From positions 116,138-180,137 of the forward strand of contig CAJXOG010000006.1 in NCBI GenBank assembly GCA_913057775.1: a DNA stretch of 64,000 nucleotides, read 5' to 3'. Made by a program: the position numbers and the translations under genes. Below are positions 9,834 to 19,816 of the stretch, piece by piece (position 1 is the stretch's first letter; every line of letters begins with the position of its first letter). The notes beneath the pieces were generated by a model. That model was not told where the DNA came from. It searched no databases and saw only the letters and a program-made list of their open reading frames with translations. This DNA comes from an uncultured Fodinibius sp. (GTDB taxonomy: Bacteria; Bacteroidota; Rhodothermia; Balneolales; Balneolaceae).

Positions 9834-11276
9834 TTAATCAGCGATATCTGCCTTAGCTGGTTGTGCCTTTTGGGCTCCACCTCGCGAAATGTCTTCCAAG
9901 CTCAATCCTTTCGTTTCATCTACGAACTTTTTCACAAAGAAGTATGCGACAACTCCAAAGAAAGCATAGATGCCATACGAAATTCCAAGTCCCAGATTAG
10001 AGAGTAAGACTGGAAAACTTATCGTGATAATAAAGTTTGCGCCCCACTGAGCCATTCCACATACGGCAAGTGCAGCACCTCGGTAGTGATTTGGGAACAT
10101 TTCACCCAGCATCACCCACATAACCGGTCCCCATGAAAAAGCAAAGAAGGCGATATAGGTATTCGCGGCAAGTAGAGCAATCAATCCCTGTGTTGGATCT
10201 AAGCTCAACCCATCCGGCCCACCACTGGGAGCAGTACCGAATACAAATGCCATAACTCCGAGCATCACGGCCTGTCCTAATGATCCAACCAGCAAAAGCG
10301 GTTTTCGACCCACTTTATCGATCAGCATAATGGCCACAAAGGTAAAGAAAATATTTACGCTACCGCTTATCACATTTTGCAGCAGAGCATCGCCCTCCGT
10401 AAATCCTGCTGATTTCCAAAGCGTTGCCCCGTAGTAAAATATGACATTTATACCTGTAAACTGTTGTAACACAGCCAATCCCAAGCCAACCCAAACTAAT
10501 GGGTGTATCTTACCGGTGTAGCTGTCAAATATATTTCTGAGTTTGGGTTTTATACCTACTTCTAAGGTAGACTCAATATCCGCCACCTTTTCTCTGATGT
10601 TTATCTTTGGCAAAATACTTTTAAGAACTTTACCGGCCTCATCAACCTTTCCTGCCGCAACTAAATATCTTGGGGATTCCGGAATGGCTAATAAGGAAAC
10701 AAAAAATATGGAAGCAGGAATGATCTCAGCCCAGAACATCCATCTCCAAGTTTGAAAACCTCCCCATAGCACTTCAGTTGCTCCGCCCGATAAACCTGCA
10801 AGCCAATAATTACTCATAAAGGCCATAAAAAGACCGATAACAATCATTAATTGTTGTAGTGTTGCCAGACGTCCACGGACTTTTGTAGGGGCAATTTCAC
10901 TAATGTAGGCCGGCGCAAGTATACTTGCTGCTCCCATTGCCATCCCTCCGGTGATACGGTAGATTACAAATTCCAATGACCCGTTTGAGATTCCCGATCC
11001 CCAGGCACTGACCATAAACCCAAGAGCCGTAGCAATCATCACCGGCTTACGACCAAATTTATCAGCAAGTGTTCCCGCAAAAAAAGCACCGACCATACTA
11101 CCCAACAGTACGGAAGCTACATTAAAACCAGTCCCGGCAGAGTCAGAACCAAAAGCTAATTGAAGGGCGTCTACTGTACCATTGATTACCCCACTGTCGA
11201 AACCGAATAAGAACCCTCCCAGTGCCGCTGCTGAGGATAGTAGAATTACGCGGCTTACATTATAACTTTTACCCAT
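9834..11276 (-). CDS. Sugar porter family MFS transporter
   Basis: Inner-membrane secondary transporter with 12 predicted membrane helices in 480 residues, importing a mono- or disaccharide, probably by proton symport. Sugar-porter signatures are visible: GFDSGVINGT in helix 1, DKFGRKPVM between helices 2 and 3, PESPRYLVAAG at the end of helix 6, QQFTGINVIFYY in helix 7, DKVGRKPLLL between helices 8 and 9, and a C-terminal ETKGLSLEDI segment. It starts 37 bp after the GH16 gene and is last in the minus-strand polysaccharide locus, so it probably takes up the glucose or short glucan released by the GH16 and GH3 enzymes. The substrate is inferred from context. Confidence 0.9.
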   Translation of the reverse strand: MGKSYNVSRVILLSSAAALGGFLFGFDSGVINGTVDALQLAFGSDSAGTGFNVASVLLGSMVGAFFAGTLADKFGRKPVMIATALGFMVSAWGSGISNGSLEFVIYRITGGMAMGAASILAPAYISEIAPTKVRGRLATLQQLMIVIGLFMAFMSNYWLAGLSGGATEVLWGGFQTWRWMFWAEIIPASIFFVSLLAIPESPRYLVAAGKVDEAGKVLKSILPKINIREKVADIESTLEVGIKPKLRNIFDSYTGKIHPLVWVGLGLAVLQQFTGINVIFYYGATLWKSAGFTEGDALLQNVISGSVNIFFTFVAIMLIDKVGRKPLLLVGSLGQAVMLGVMAFVFGTAPSGGPDGLSLDPTQGLIALLAANTYIAFFAFSWGPVMWVMLGEMFPNHYRGAALAVCGMAQWGANFIITISFPVLLSNLGLGISYGIYAFFGVVAYFFVKKFVDETKGLSLEDISRGGAQKAQPAKADIAD

Positions 11277-11313
11277 CTGAATTCAATTTTACTTTAATCA
11301 GTTTTAAATAAAA

Positions 11314-12177
11314 TTATTTTTGATATACGTGTACGTAGTCTACTTTCATCGTTTGAGGAAATTGAGTCGTCTCATCAGGAGATCCGGGCCAGTTACCACC
11401 CACTGCAATATTTAGCAGGATGAAAAACGGAGCTTTAAATTCGCTCATAGCTGAAGACTGAATACTTAATGAAAAATATTGCTCGCCGTCAAAGAACCAT
11501 TTTATCTGCTGATCATCCCATTCAATAGCGTAAACATGAAAATCTTGAGACAGCTTTTCTGAATGCGTTACTGAATCTCCTTGATAAGTATGTTCTCCAC
11601 CTTCTTCCCAGTGCGCTGTGCCATGCAAGATACTGTCATTTTCACCGCCCCCAATCATCTCCAGGATATCTATTTCTCCAGTAGCAGGCCACGTCGTACC
11701 TTCAAAAATGTTTTTACCCAACATCCAAAATGCGGGCCATATACCTTGCCCTTCCGGCATTTTAATGCGTGCTTCCACCCGTCCATACTGCCAATAATGA
11801 TCATTTTCGTAGGTAATCATACGAGCCGATGTATAGTTTGCACCCTCGTAATTCTCTTCTTGTGCAGTAATCGTTAATACACCGTCACTGACACGGGCAT
11901 TTTCTAACCGGTCGGTGTAATACTGCAGCTCATTATTTCCCCAGCCACTAGCTCCAATTTCGAAGTTCCATTTGTCAGAATCAGGTGATCCCTGATAATT
12001 AAATTCATCGCTCCAAACCAACTCATATTCGCCACTGCTCGAGGTCGTATCTGAGGGGTTTTCGTCATCAGTGCCTGAGGTTGTAATACCTTTATCATCA
12101 CCACAGGCAGCTATCGTCAGTACCGACATAATAGCGACCACACATAAGAGGATTTTTTTTCTTAAATAAAACACCAT
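11314..12177 (-). CDS. Glycoside hydrolase family 16 lipoprotein (endo-beta-1,3-glucanase type)
   Basis: Surface or periplasmic lipoprotein of 287 residues that cuts inside beta-glucan chains. The N-terminus has a lipoprotein signal (hydrophobic stretch then IAACGDD, lipidated Cys about residue 25) and a Ser/Thr/Asp-rich spacer, followed by one GH16 jelly roll. The catalytic motif GEIDILEM places the nucleophile at E168, the helper at D170 and the acid/base at E173. The opening ELVWSDEFNYQGSPDSDKW and the YWQYGRVEARIKMPEGQGIW strand are typical of laminarinase-like members. It is in a SusC/D locus with a GH3 beta-glucosidase, a pairing known for beta-1,3-glucan use. The substrate (laminarin rather than mixed-linkage glucan or a galactan) is inferred. 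It is probably cotranscribed with the sugar porter 37 bp downstream. Confidence 0.92.
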   Translation of the reverse strand: MVFYLRKKILLCVVAIMSVLTIAACGDDKGITTSGTDDENPSDTTSSSGEYELVWSDEFNYQGSPDSDKWNFEIGASGWGNNELQYYTDRLENARVSDGVLTITAQEENYEGANYTSARMITYENDHYWQYGRVEARIKMPEGQGIWPAFWMLGKNIFEGTTWPATGEIDILEMIGGGENDSILHGTAHWEEGGEHTYQGDSVTHSEKLSQDFHVYAIEWDDQQIKWFFDGEQYFSLSIQSSAMSEFKAPFFILLNIAVGGNWPGSPDETTQFPQTMKVDYVHVYQK

Positions 12178-12487
12178 AATTTGAAATAATTAAGTTAAGA
12201 CCTGCTGTTTGAAATCTATTCCTTTGAACCAATCAATTACCAGATCATTTGGGGACAAAAAAATATTATTAAAGAAATACCAAATTATTGATGAGAAAAT
12301 TCATCTATCAAGCGGAATGGTCTCAAAACCTGCTAGTTTAGATATTCCAATTTAACCATCCAAGATACTGTAAGCCTCAGTAATAACTTAATTGTCTTTA
12401 CAAGGCTTGAAGTAATTCTAAATAAGAAACATACTTTAAGTTCAATTTGATATTATCGCTTGTATAATTGCAGTTATTAAAAATAAA
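12178..12487. other. Non-coding gap upstream of the GH16 gene
   Basis: AT-rich sequence between the GH16 start and the terminator of the PKD lipoprotein gene. It should hold the GH16-porter promoter and any leader, because the upstream transcript is terminated. I found no exact TAnnTTTG on the minus strand, no tRNA fold and no coding frame worth reporting. Confidence 0.5.
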
Positions 12488-12523
12488 CCCACTAACCGCC
12501 ATATTTCTGTGACGGTTATTGGG
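12488..12523 (-). terminator. Probable terminator of the PKD lipoprotein gene
   Basis: A 14-bp stem with two mismatches (12488-12501 with 12510-12523), followed on the minus strand by a T-rich run. It lies about 20 bp after the stop of the PKD lipoprotein gene and separates it from the GH16 gene. Confidence 0.65.
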
Positions 12524-12541
12524 CAATTCCAAAATCAATTT

Positions 12542-13432
12542 TTACTGTGTAGGTGCATAGATATATCTAAAAGCAAGGTTAATGTCACTGTATATCGCAG
12601 CAACAACCATTCGATCTTCCGTTAGTTCCAGGATTTCATATGAAATTGAACTTTCAGGAGTTGCGGTAATTCCACTGTCCCCTACTTTATAAAGACCCAA
12701 ATAAGCTCCATCGCCGTTTATGCTTATTTGATTTCCAGAGAGTGAGTAATTAAATGTTCCTGATCCCCAGACGGAGTAATCAGTATTTATAACACCCCAA
12801 TCATAGCAACCAGTTTCACCACTGGATATAATATCACTAGGAAACGGATTTGCACTACCTTCCGCATCAACCCAGATATCTCCCAGAAGATCTCTATTCA
12901 TGGTCAGATCAAGGTTAAAAGTATATTCATCGTTGAACTGGCAACTGCGACCCGTAATATCAGCTTCTGAGTAAGCAAAATACTGGGTGCTAAAGTCTGC
13001 TGTTCCAATCCATACAGCTCCGGCTTCAGGGCTTAATGCCCATGTTTTACCATTACAACCCGTTAGTAATTCTAGATCACCAACACAGGCATTTTGGGCT
13101 ACATTAAGAGAATTGCTTGCAGAATCAGAGCCAGCGTCTGTGAAAGCCCTCATCTTAATATTGTAATCACCCGCCTGGGAATAGAAGGCTGTATCAATCT
13201 CATTACCTTTTTGCCATCCATTTCCATCATCAAGATTCCACTGCCACATGAAGGCACCTTCAGTTGTACTTTCCAAAACATAGGTATTTTCCTGATCGGT
13301 TACCTCTGTAACTGTAAATGAAGCATCAGGAGGCGTAGATCCCAGCTCACCACCGTTTGTAGCACTATCATTGCATGACGATATGAGTAGAATTCCTATA
13401 AGTACTAAAAACAACAATAATGGCTGTTTCAT
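12542..13432 (-). CDS. PKD-domain surface lipoprotein, probable glycan-binding SusE/F-position protein
   Basis: Secreted lipoprotein of 296 residues. I place the start at ATG 13432 because it gives a standard signal peptide (MKQPLLLFLVLIGILLISSC, lipidated Cys at residue 20); an ATG 27 nt upstream would add nine polar residues. After the lipobox comes a PKD/Ig-like domain (about 35-115; FMWQWNLDDGNGWQ and YSQAGDYNIKMRAFTDAGSD), then a beta-rich region of about 180 residues that opens CNGKTWALSPEAGAVWIG, a style common in Bacteroidota glycan-binding lipoproteins. Paired cysteines may form disulfides. It follows SusD by 148 bp, the position normally held by the SusE/SusF glycan-binding proteins. 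I infer that it binds the same beta-glucan as the locus; no catalytic motif is visible. Confidence 0.7.
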   Translation of the reverse strand: MKQPLLLFLVLIGILLISSCNDSATNGGELGSTPPDASFTVTEVTDQENTYVLESTTEGAFMWQWNLDDGNGWQKGNEIDTAFYSQAGDYNIKMRAFTDAGSDSASNSLNVAQNACVGDLELLTGCNGKTWALSPEAGAVWIGTADFSTQYFAYSEADITGRSCQFNDEYTFNLDLTMNRDLLGDIWVDAEGSANPFPSDIISSGETGCYDWGVINTDYSVWGSGTFNYSLSGNQISINGDGAYLGLYKVGDSGITATPESSISYEILELTEDRMVVAAIYSDINLAFRYIYAPTQ

Positions 13433-13580
13433 GATTTTTAAATTTTTAAACGTAAACATAATGGTATATATCTTTCAGATTAATGTTTGTATACCGATAG
13501 CTGTTTTCACAAAATCCTATTGTACATTTCAAGGGTGACATATACAAACAACTACCAGCTAAACGAATAAGGTTATCTAT

Positions 13581-15110
13581 CTAATCATAGCCATTATTCT
13601 GTTCTAATTGACTATTATTGAGTGACTCCAGCGGAATAGGCAATACTTCGTGAACACCTTCCACGAATCCTTCATCAGCCAATACATCTGCCGCACGGCC
13701 GGTGCGTACCAGATTAAACCATCGATGGCCTTCGGTAGCAAGTTCTAACCACATTTCTTGGTAAACATCTTCAAGTGTCACGGGACTAGTTACTGGTCCT
13801 AAACCTACTCGATCACGGACTTCATCTACTAGAAATTCTGCTCTTGCAATGCTACCATTTGATCGTAGAATAGCCTCAGCTTCCAACAGGTAAGTTTCTG
13901 CAAGGCGAACTTCTATATAATTATTAGGATAGTTGAGTTCAGGAGTAATAACGTCAGCTCTATTTTCTTGTAGGGGTGCATACTTTTCAATGAAGTACCC
14001 TGTATTCTGATGTGGTGATGGCTCATAGCTGGCTGAGCTGTTATTACTAGCTATACTATCAATATTAGCAATAGTGTAGCCATAACGAGGATCTCCCTGT
14101 AGGGCATCAACTAAAACTGATGTAATAGGATTAAAACCGTAGCCGCTAGCATATTTGGGACCGCTGTAACCACGAGGTCCAACCATTTGCACATATACAT
14201 TACCCTGAATATTTCCGCTCCCAAAATTCGGCCAATCAGCCTGCTGTTTTGATGTGTGGGTAATTTCAAAAATGGATTCCGAATGAAATTTATTATCCGC
14301 TCTAAATATATCGGGATAATTGTCCAATAAAGCGTAAGCCGTAGAAGTATTTACTTGGTTAAGCAGGTTTGCAGCGCGCCCCATCTTCTCTTGATCTTGA
14401 CTATCACCAATTTCATACATTAACGATTTCGCTAAAAATGCACGAGCAGCCCCTTTTGTAGCACGACCGGCTTCGTTTGAAGGCAGTGGGGCCGCAGGTA
14501 AGTCAGCAATGGCAGCAGTAAAATCTTCATCAATCTGTGCATATACATCTTCAGGTGGAGCTTGCTCTATTTCATAGATTTCACTGGTCTCTAGCGGCGA
14601 AGTATATAACGGAACATTACGAAACAGTCGAACCAACCAGAAATAATAGTAGCCGCGCAAAAATCTGGCTTCTGCAACGTATCGTGCTTTTGTTGCCTCA
14701 TCTAACCCTTGAACACCGTCTATTCTTGCCAGAAATAAATTTGCCCGGTTGATACCGGCATAGCTTCGACTCCAGTACCCTGCTTGGGGACCAACGGCAC
14801 TACTCATGTCATAAGAATTCCATGCCTGGATAGTTGGAATATCATTTGGCCCTCCACCGCCGGCATTCATACCGGCTGTAGCTGCATTAAGTGGTCCTAA
14901 GAGAGGTATCCAAGTACCATCTGGTCCACCCGTTTGCCACCCAATAGGATTGTAAGCAGCAACCAACGCTGCATAGGCCTGGTCAGGGGTCTGATAATAA
15001 TTTGACTCTAACTGTTGTCCTTTTGGCTCCACGTCCAAGACATTATCACAGGAGGCAAAGGAAACAACTACAGCCAAACACATAAGATATGTAAGTAAAC
15101 TTTTCATCAT
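13581..15110 (-). CDS. RagB/SusD family nutrient-binding outer-membrane lipoprotein
   Basis: Outer-surface lipoprotein that lids the SusC channel and captures oligosaccharides. It has 509 residues from ATG 15110; the frame extends to a TTG at 15119, but the ATG gives the better signal peptide (MMKSLLTYLMCLAVVVSFAS then the lipidated Cys of CDNVLDVEP). The SusD fold is recognisable: N-terminal NYYQTPDQAYAALVAAYNPI, TPR-like helices (ARYVAEARFLRGYYYFWLVR), and the C-terminal signature YIEVRLAETYLLEAEAIL and MWLELATEGHRWFNLVRTGR. It starts 36 bp after the SusC stop, so the two are translated from one message. Substrate is not predictable from SusD alone; the neighbouring GH16 and GH3 suggest beta-glucan. 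Confidence 0.95.
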   Translation of the reverse strand: MMKSLLTYLMCLAVVVSFASCDNVLDVEPKGQQLESNYYQTPDQAYAALVAAYNPIGWQTGGPDGTWIPLLGPLNAATAGMNAGGGGPNDIPTIQAWNSYDMSSAVGPQAGYWSRSYAGINRANLFLARIDGVQGLDEATKARYVAEARFLRGYYYFWLVRLFRNVPLYTSPLETSEIYEIEQAPPEDVYAQIDEDFTAAIADLPAAPLPSNEAGRATKGAARAFLAKSLMYEIGDSQDQEKMGRAANLLNQVNTSTAYALLDNYPDIFRADNKFHSESIFEITHTSKQQADWPNFGSGNIQGNVYVQMVGPRGYSGPKYASGYGFNPITSVLVDALQGDPRYGYTIANIDSIASNNSSASYEPSPHQNTGYFIEKYAPLQENRADVITPELNYPNNYIEVRLAETYLLEAEAILRSNGSIARAEFLVDEVRDRVGLGPVTSPVTLEDVYQEMWLELATEGHRWFNLVRTGRAADVLADEGFVEGVHEVLPIPLESLNNSQLEQNNGYD

Positions 15111-15146
15111 TGTCACCAATTATTGTGTTGTTAAGATTTGTCTGAT

Positions 15147-18100
15147 TTAAAATTTGATATTTACACCAACTTGGAAAGATCGAGCTTGCGGGTAAATTCC
15201 GCGGTCGATGCCAAAGCTGGCTCCCCCAACCTCAGGATCAAAACCGGAATATCCGGTTATTGTTGCCAGGTTTTCGGCACGAACATACACACGTGCTTGT
15301 TGAATACCGAGATCATTTGATAATTCAACCGGTAACGTGTACCCAAATTGCATCGTTTTGATCCTGAAATAGCTCCCATCAGACAGATAAAAATCAGATG
15401 GATTCCCAAAGTTATCGTTAGGATCAGTATCAGAAAGACGCGGATAAGAATTTGAAGTACCCGGTCCTGTCCAACGATTCAATGCTCTTGTTGTGTAGTT
15501 GGCAGATGCAATATCGAGGCGACGTAATCCCTGGAAAATATCGTTTCCGTAAACACCTTGTCCAAACATTTTGAAATCAAACTGCTTCCAATTTGCAGAA
15601 AGGTTGATACCAAATGTCCAAGGCGCTGTGGGATTCCCAATAAAAGTACGATCTTCACTCGTAATTTGGCCGTCACCGTTTAAATCCTTCCAGCGGAAAT
15701 CACCCGGTTGAGCATTGGGCTGGATGAGATCTCCATCAGAATTCGTGTAACTATTTACTTCTTGCTGGGTTTGAAATATACCCTGCGTCTCGAAACCATA
15801 AAACGAACCAATCGGTTGACCAACTGTGGTTCGGGTTAGCTCGTAAGCGCTAGCCTGAAGTGGAATCGATCCGACCAAGAAATCATTTTCACCAATATCG
15901 GTAACCTCGTTCTTATTATACGAACCATTTGCGGTAACACTAAAACCGTAGTCCTCAAATTGCTTGTTGTAACCCAATTCAAGTTCAACACCATCGTTGG
16001 TCAAGCTGGCTACATTACCAAATGGATTACCGCTGGCTCCTACATATGAGGGAATTTCTACCTGGAGTAACATTCCATTAGTCTCCTTGTGGTAGTAGTC
16101 GAAAGTCAATGAGAAATCATTCAGAAAAGTGGCGTCAAAACCAGCATTAATCTGAGTAGTTTCTTCCCACTCCAGACTGGGATTAGCCGGGGCATTAGGG
16201 CTTGCACCAGTGTAAATACTGTTTCCAAACACATAGTTGCGACCTCCCGAAACTGTTGACTGGTACTGGAAATCACCCAACGAGCGATCGTTACCGTTAA
16301 TCCCATATGATGCACGAACTTTCAAATAATCAACGAAAGTATCCGGGAAGAATTGTTCAGAGGACGGAACCCAGCCCACAGAAACAGCGGGAAAAGTTCC
16401 ATACTGATTCTCACTACCGAATCGGGAAGAGCCATCGATCCGTAGTACAACCGTTAACAGATATCGGCTGTCGTAGTCGTAATTAATTCGTCCGAAGTAT
16501 GAATTAAGAGCGTATGGCTGTGCCTCTCCTCCAAAAGCAATACGCTGTTCGTTAGGCACTGAAAAGTTCATTGAGGCATTATCAAAATTCTGTGCCGGTA
16601 TAGCCTGATACGTACCGCCAACAGTGGTAGAGCTTTGTTCACGAGTACTGGTTCCTACCAAAAAGTCAAAATTGTGATAATCAAGGCTGGTGGTATAGTT
16701 AATGGTATTATCCCAACTCCAAATTAAGTTACGGCTATTCTCGCGAGCAAAACTATTGTCACCTGTATTCTGAGCAACTGAGCTCAGGTAATATACAGGA
16801 GTAAAAGACTCGAAGCCATAAAATGCAGGCTTCACTCCAATGTCAGTCTTAACCAACAGGTTTTCTATTGGCTCAACCTGGAGACTGAGATTACCAACAA
16901 TATTATGGGAATACCCATAATTTCCGCGCTGTGTTTCCATATATGCCAGCGGATTCGACATTTCTTGTCCTACATATTGCGAGATTCCGTAAGGATAACC
17001 TTGCTCATTTCTAATGACAGGATTATTGCTGTAGGGAGGACTATTAATAGTAGATTCATTGGTAATAAGTACCGGTGTGATGGGATCCAGATTAATTGCA
17101 GAGCTAAGAGGACCACCAAACTCACTATTAGTTGCCAGACTTCCACGATTTTTCTCGTATGTATAGCTAATGTTTTCACTAAAGGTTAGCCATTCCGTAA
17201 CATCAATGGTAGAGTTTATTCTGAATGAAACCTTTTTATTATGGGAAATCGGCGATGCCACAATACCCTGCTCATCGTAATACCCCACTGATGCATAGTA
17301 TGAGGAAGATTCATTTCCGCCGCTAAAGCTAAGGTTTTGATTGATCACCGCTGCTGAGTTATTGAAAATCGTTTCCTGCCAGTCGGTACCTTCGCCATAC
17401 TGCTGGGGATCAGAAAAAACGACTCCATTACCTGCTGCTACGGAAGCCTCGTTTCGTAACACAGCATATTCTCTGGCGTTCAACAAGTCTAATTTTTGTT
17501 CAGGACCCTGGATACCGTAATAGCTACTATAGCTCGCTTCAAAATTACTGCGTGACCCACTCTTCGTAGACACAAGAACAACGCCACTGGCAGCCCGCGT
17601 ACCATATATTGCCGCAGAAGCTGCATCCTTCAATACCTGTATAGATTCAATATCACTTGGATTCAAATACCCAATACCGCCATTTTCAATAGGTACGCCA
17701 TCAACAATATAGAGGGGATCACTATTGTTAATAGAAGTAGTACCACGGATTCGTACTGATGAAGAGGAACCAGGAGCACCTGAACTTGAGGTTACGCGAA
17801 CTCCAGAAAGACGACCCTGCAAAGCATCATCTAAACGTTGTACCGGTGCCTCGTCAAGATCCTCAGAACTTACTGATGATATCGAACCACTCACATTTCT
17901 TCTCTGTTGAGTTCCATAACCCACGACCACAATTTCTTCTCCCGCTGCATATGTGCGCGGCTGAAGAGCAACATTTATTTCGTTTTGTCCATCATATGCA
18001 ATCTCTTGAGTCTGATAACCAATATAAGAGAAACGCAATGTATCCTGTGGCTCTACTGATGGAAGAGAGTATTCTCCATCCATGTTCGTTGAAGTACCAC

Positions 18101-18542
18101 GGCTCGTTCCCTTAACAAGAATATTCACTCCGGGAAGTGTTTCGTTTGTTTCACTATCGGTTACAACACCGGATACTGTATCAGCTGCAATTTCTAATTT
18201 TGTCTCAGATAACTTTGATATAACAAAGGTACGATTATCAATATAGCTATAATCTAAACCATGAGGTTCCAAAAGCTTTTTAATTTTTTCTCTCAGCGTT
18301 CCGTCGAGCTCTTTTGCAGAACTAAGTTTTCCTTTTACAATACTGGATTCATATAGAAACACCACATTGTAACCGGTTTCAATATGTTCCAATTTTTTCT
18401 CTAAACTTACGGTCTTATTAGCCTCTTGGACTTTCACAAAATTTTCATTTAGCACATACTGTGCCGACTGATCGGCCCACACGGCATTAACACCAAATAA
18501 AAAGATGAACAAAACCAAGAAGGTGTAGCTTTTAGTTTTCAT
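15147..18542 (-). CDS. SusC/RagA family TonB-linked outer-membrane transporter with STN domain
   Basis: Outer-membrane beta-barrel importer of 1131 residues, powered by TonB-ExbB-ExbD. Start chosen at ATG 18542 because it opens a clean signal peptide (MKTKSYTFLVLFIFLFGVNA); the frame extends 33 nt upstream. Domains in order: STN secretin/TonB short domain (about 40-105), carboxypeptidase-like regulatory domain (about 125-200, GVNILVKGTSRGTSTNMDGE), TonB plug (about 205-320, SSVRIRGTTSINNSDPLYIV then IESIQVLKDAASAAIYGTRA), then the barrel ending in aromatic FQVGVNIKF. The STN domain is the signalling feature of transporters that talk to a FecR anti-sigma factor, and a FecR/ECF pair lies directly upstream. 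The locus therefore probably senses its glycan at the outer membrane and induces itself. Confidence 0.96.
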   Translation of the reverse strand: MKTKSYTFLVLFIFLFGVNAVWADQSAQYVLNENFVKVQEANKTVSLEKKLEHIETGYNVVFLYESSIVKGKLSSAKELDGTLREKIKKLLEPHGLDYSYIDNRTFVISKLSETKLEIAADTVSGVVTDSETNETLPGVNILVKGTSRGTSTNMDGEYSLPSVEPQDTLRFSYIGYQTQEIAYDGQNEINVALQPRTYAAGEEIVVVGYGTQQRRNVSGSISSVSSEDLDEAPVQRLDDALQGRLSGVRVTSSSGAPGSSSSVRIRGTTSINNSDPLYIVDGVPIENGGIGYLNPSDIESIQVLKDAASAAIYGTRAASGVVLVSTKSGSRSNFEASYSSYYGIQGPEQKLDLLNAREYAVLRNEASVAAGNGVVFSDPQQYGEGTDWQETIFNNSAAVINQNLSFSGGNESSSYYASVGYYDEQGIVASPISHNKKVSFRINSTIDVTEWLTFSENISYTYEKNRGSLATNSEFGGPLSSAINLDPITPVLITNESTINSPPYSNNPVIRNEQGYPYGISQYVGQEMSNPLAYMETQRGNYGYSHNIVGNLSLQVEPIENLLVKTDIGVKPAFYGFESFTPVYYLSSVAQNTGDNSFARENSRNLIWSWDNTINYTTSLDYHNFDFLVGTSTREQSSTTVGGTYQAIPAQNFDNASMNFSVPNEQRIAFGGEAQPYALNSYFGRINYDYDSRYLLTVVLRIDGSSRFGSENQYGTFPAVSVGWVPSSEQFFPDTFVDYLKVRASYGINGNDRSLGDFQYQSTVSGGRNYVFGNSIYTGASPNAPANPSLEWEETTQINAGFDATFLNDFSLTFDYYHKETNGMLLQVEIPSYVGASGNPFGNVASLTNDGVELELGYNKQFEDYGFSVTANGSYNKNEVTDIGENDFLVGSIPLQASAYELTRTTVGQPIGSFYGFETQGIFQTQQEVNSYTNSDGDLIQPNAQPGDFRWKDLNGDGQITSEDRTFIGNPTAPWTFGINLSANWKQFDFKMFGQGVYGNDIFQGLRRLDIASANYTTRALNRWTGPGTSNSYPRLSDTDPNDNFGNPSDFYLSDGSYFRIKTMQFGYTLPVELSNDLGIQQARVYVRAENLATITGYSGFDPEVGGASFGIDRGIYPQARSFQVGVNIKF

Positions 18543-18586
18543 ATCATTTAGATTTTTAATTATGTGATTAACCATGATCCAGTATT

Positions 18587-19651
18587 CTATGAATCGGTTT
18601 TTTCGTTGATAAACACTTTCTGTTCCCGCCTTTCGATATCCACATCCAATGTCTTAGCAATACCTTTTAGAATAAAACTCAAATTTAAATTCTTAAATCT
18701 GCCTGAAAGTTCTTTATCCAAAAGCGCTTTGTTATTTACTTTTACCTTTACACCGTAGGTAAATTCAATTCTTTCAACCAAGTCCGACAGTGGCGTATTA
18801 TCCAACACCAAGCTGTCACTGGCCCAAGAGGTATATACTTCAGGATTCACTTGCGCCACTTTGATTTCGTCAAGGCTATGAGAAAAGAGCGCCATTTGGT
18901 TTGGCTCCATGTCATACTGCAAATTTTTCTTTCTCAAAGAATCTTGAACGTTGACCCTTACTCTTCCCTCTTTTAATACGACCCTACTATGCCCATTGGT
19001 GGTATTAACTGAAAACTCAGTTCCCAGAACCGATACATCCCCATCAGGTGTATGTACTATAAAAGTTCTGGAATCATCTTTTGGCTTTCTAGTTATGCTA
19101 AAAAGGGCTTCTCCTTCTAACCAAACACGCATTGTATCAACGGTTGTTAATCTTTCAGGGACCCGCATTTGGGAGTTGGCATTCATCACAATATCGGACC
19201 CATCAGAATAATGGACCGTCGTTTTTTGTCCTGGTGTGGTTTCTATAAGTTGATAATTAATCGAGGCGGCCCGGCTACTTTCTGTTCCGTCGTTCTGTTG
19301 TAAAAGTGTGTGCCGGGCCAAAAATCCAACCAAAAGTAAAATACCAGCAGCTGCAGCCATAGTGGCCCAAACCATCTTATTATGCTTTCTCTTTATTTCC
19401 TGAAGGGGCTTATATCGATGTTCCGAGTCGATACGCTCCATCAGCCGTTCTAATTCCAGATCGGAATCTGGCTTTGGGACGGTTTGTGTACCCCTATCAA
19501 GCAATGATTTGGCTTTTTTTGTTAGCTGCTCATTTTTAGGATTTTCCTGCATCCAAGCAGTCCATTGCTCTATTTCCTCCTCCGATGCACTTCCTTTCAG
19601 AAAGCGGACAAAAGAGTCATCCTTTAATAATTCGGAGAGTGTGTCAGGCAT
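18587..19651 (-). CDS. FecR family anti-sigma factor
   Basis: Inner-membrane signal transducer of 354 residues. A cytoplasmic N-terminal part (about 1-95, sigma-binding) is followed by one membrane helix (MVWATMAAAAGILLLVGFLA, about 93-112), then a periplasmic FecR domain (about 140-240, with HTPDGDVSVLGTEFSVN) and a C-terminal domain of the DUF4974 type (SLVLDNTPLSDLVERIEFTY), which resembles an STN fold. In this family the periplasmic part contacts the STN domain of a TonB-dependent transporter, and the signal releases the cognate ECF sigma factor. It lies 44 bp before the SusC start and 165 bp after the sigma gene. Confidence 0.94.
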   Translation of the reverse strand: MPDTLSELLKDDSFVRFLKGSASEEEIEQWTAWMQENPKNEQLTKKAKSLLDRGTQTVPKPDSDLELERLMERIDSEHRYKPLQEIKRKHNKMVWATMAAAAGILLLVGFLARHTLLQQNDGTESSRAASINYQLIETTPGQKTTVHYSDGSDIVMNANSQMRVPERLTTVDTMRVWLEGEALFSITRKPKDDSRTFIVHTPDGDVSVLGTEFSVNTTNGHSRVVLKEGRVRVNVQDSLRKKNLQYDMEPNQMALFSHSLDEIKVAQVNPEVYTSWASDSLVLDNTPLSDLVERIEFTYGVKVKVNNKALLDKELSGRFKNLNLSFILKGIAKTLDVDIERREQKVFINEKTDS

Positions 19652-19816
19652 TGGTTTATATACTTCTTCTATTAGATTAACCTCGATTTCACCCTAATAG
19701 AGGAAGCCCAATCTGATTTCTACTCAATATTTCTCATATTTTTTCTACAAAAAATATAATTATAGCATAAAATGCTGGGAGGCAACGAATTACAGACTTA
19801 AAAAAGTCAGAAAAAG

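Noticed and set aside
9657..10007. 116-residue plus-strand open frame
   Set aside because: It reads through the palindrome at 9730-9757 and the antisense of the sugar porter end, and has no recognisable domain; the residues are just a translated repeat.
12178..12487. Possible small RNA or riboswitch in the gap before GH16
   Set aside because: I found no conserved fold or known riboswitch core; the only strong structure is the terminator at 12488-12523.
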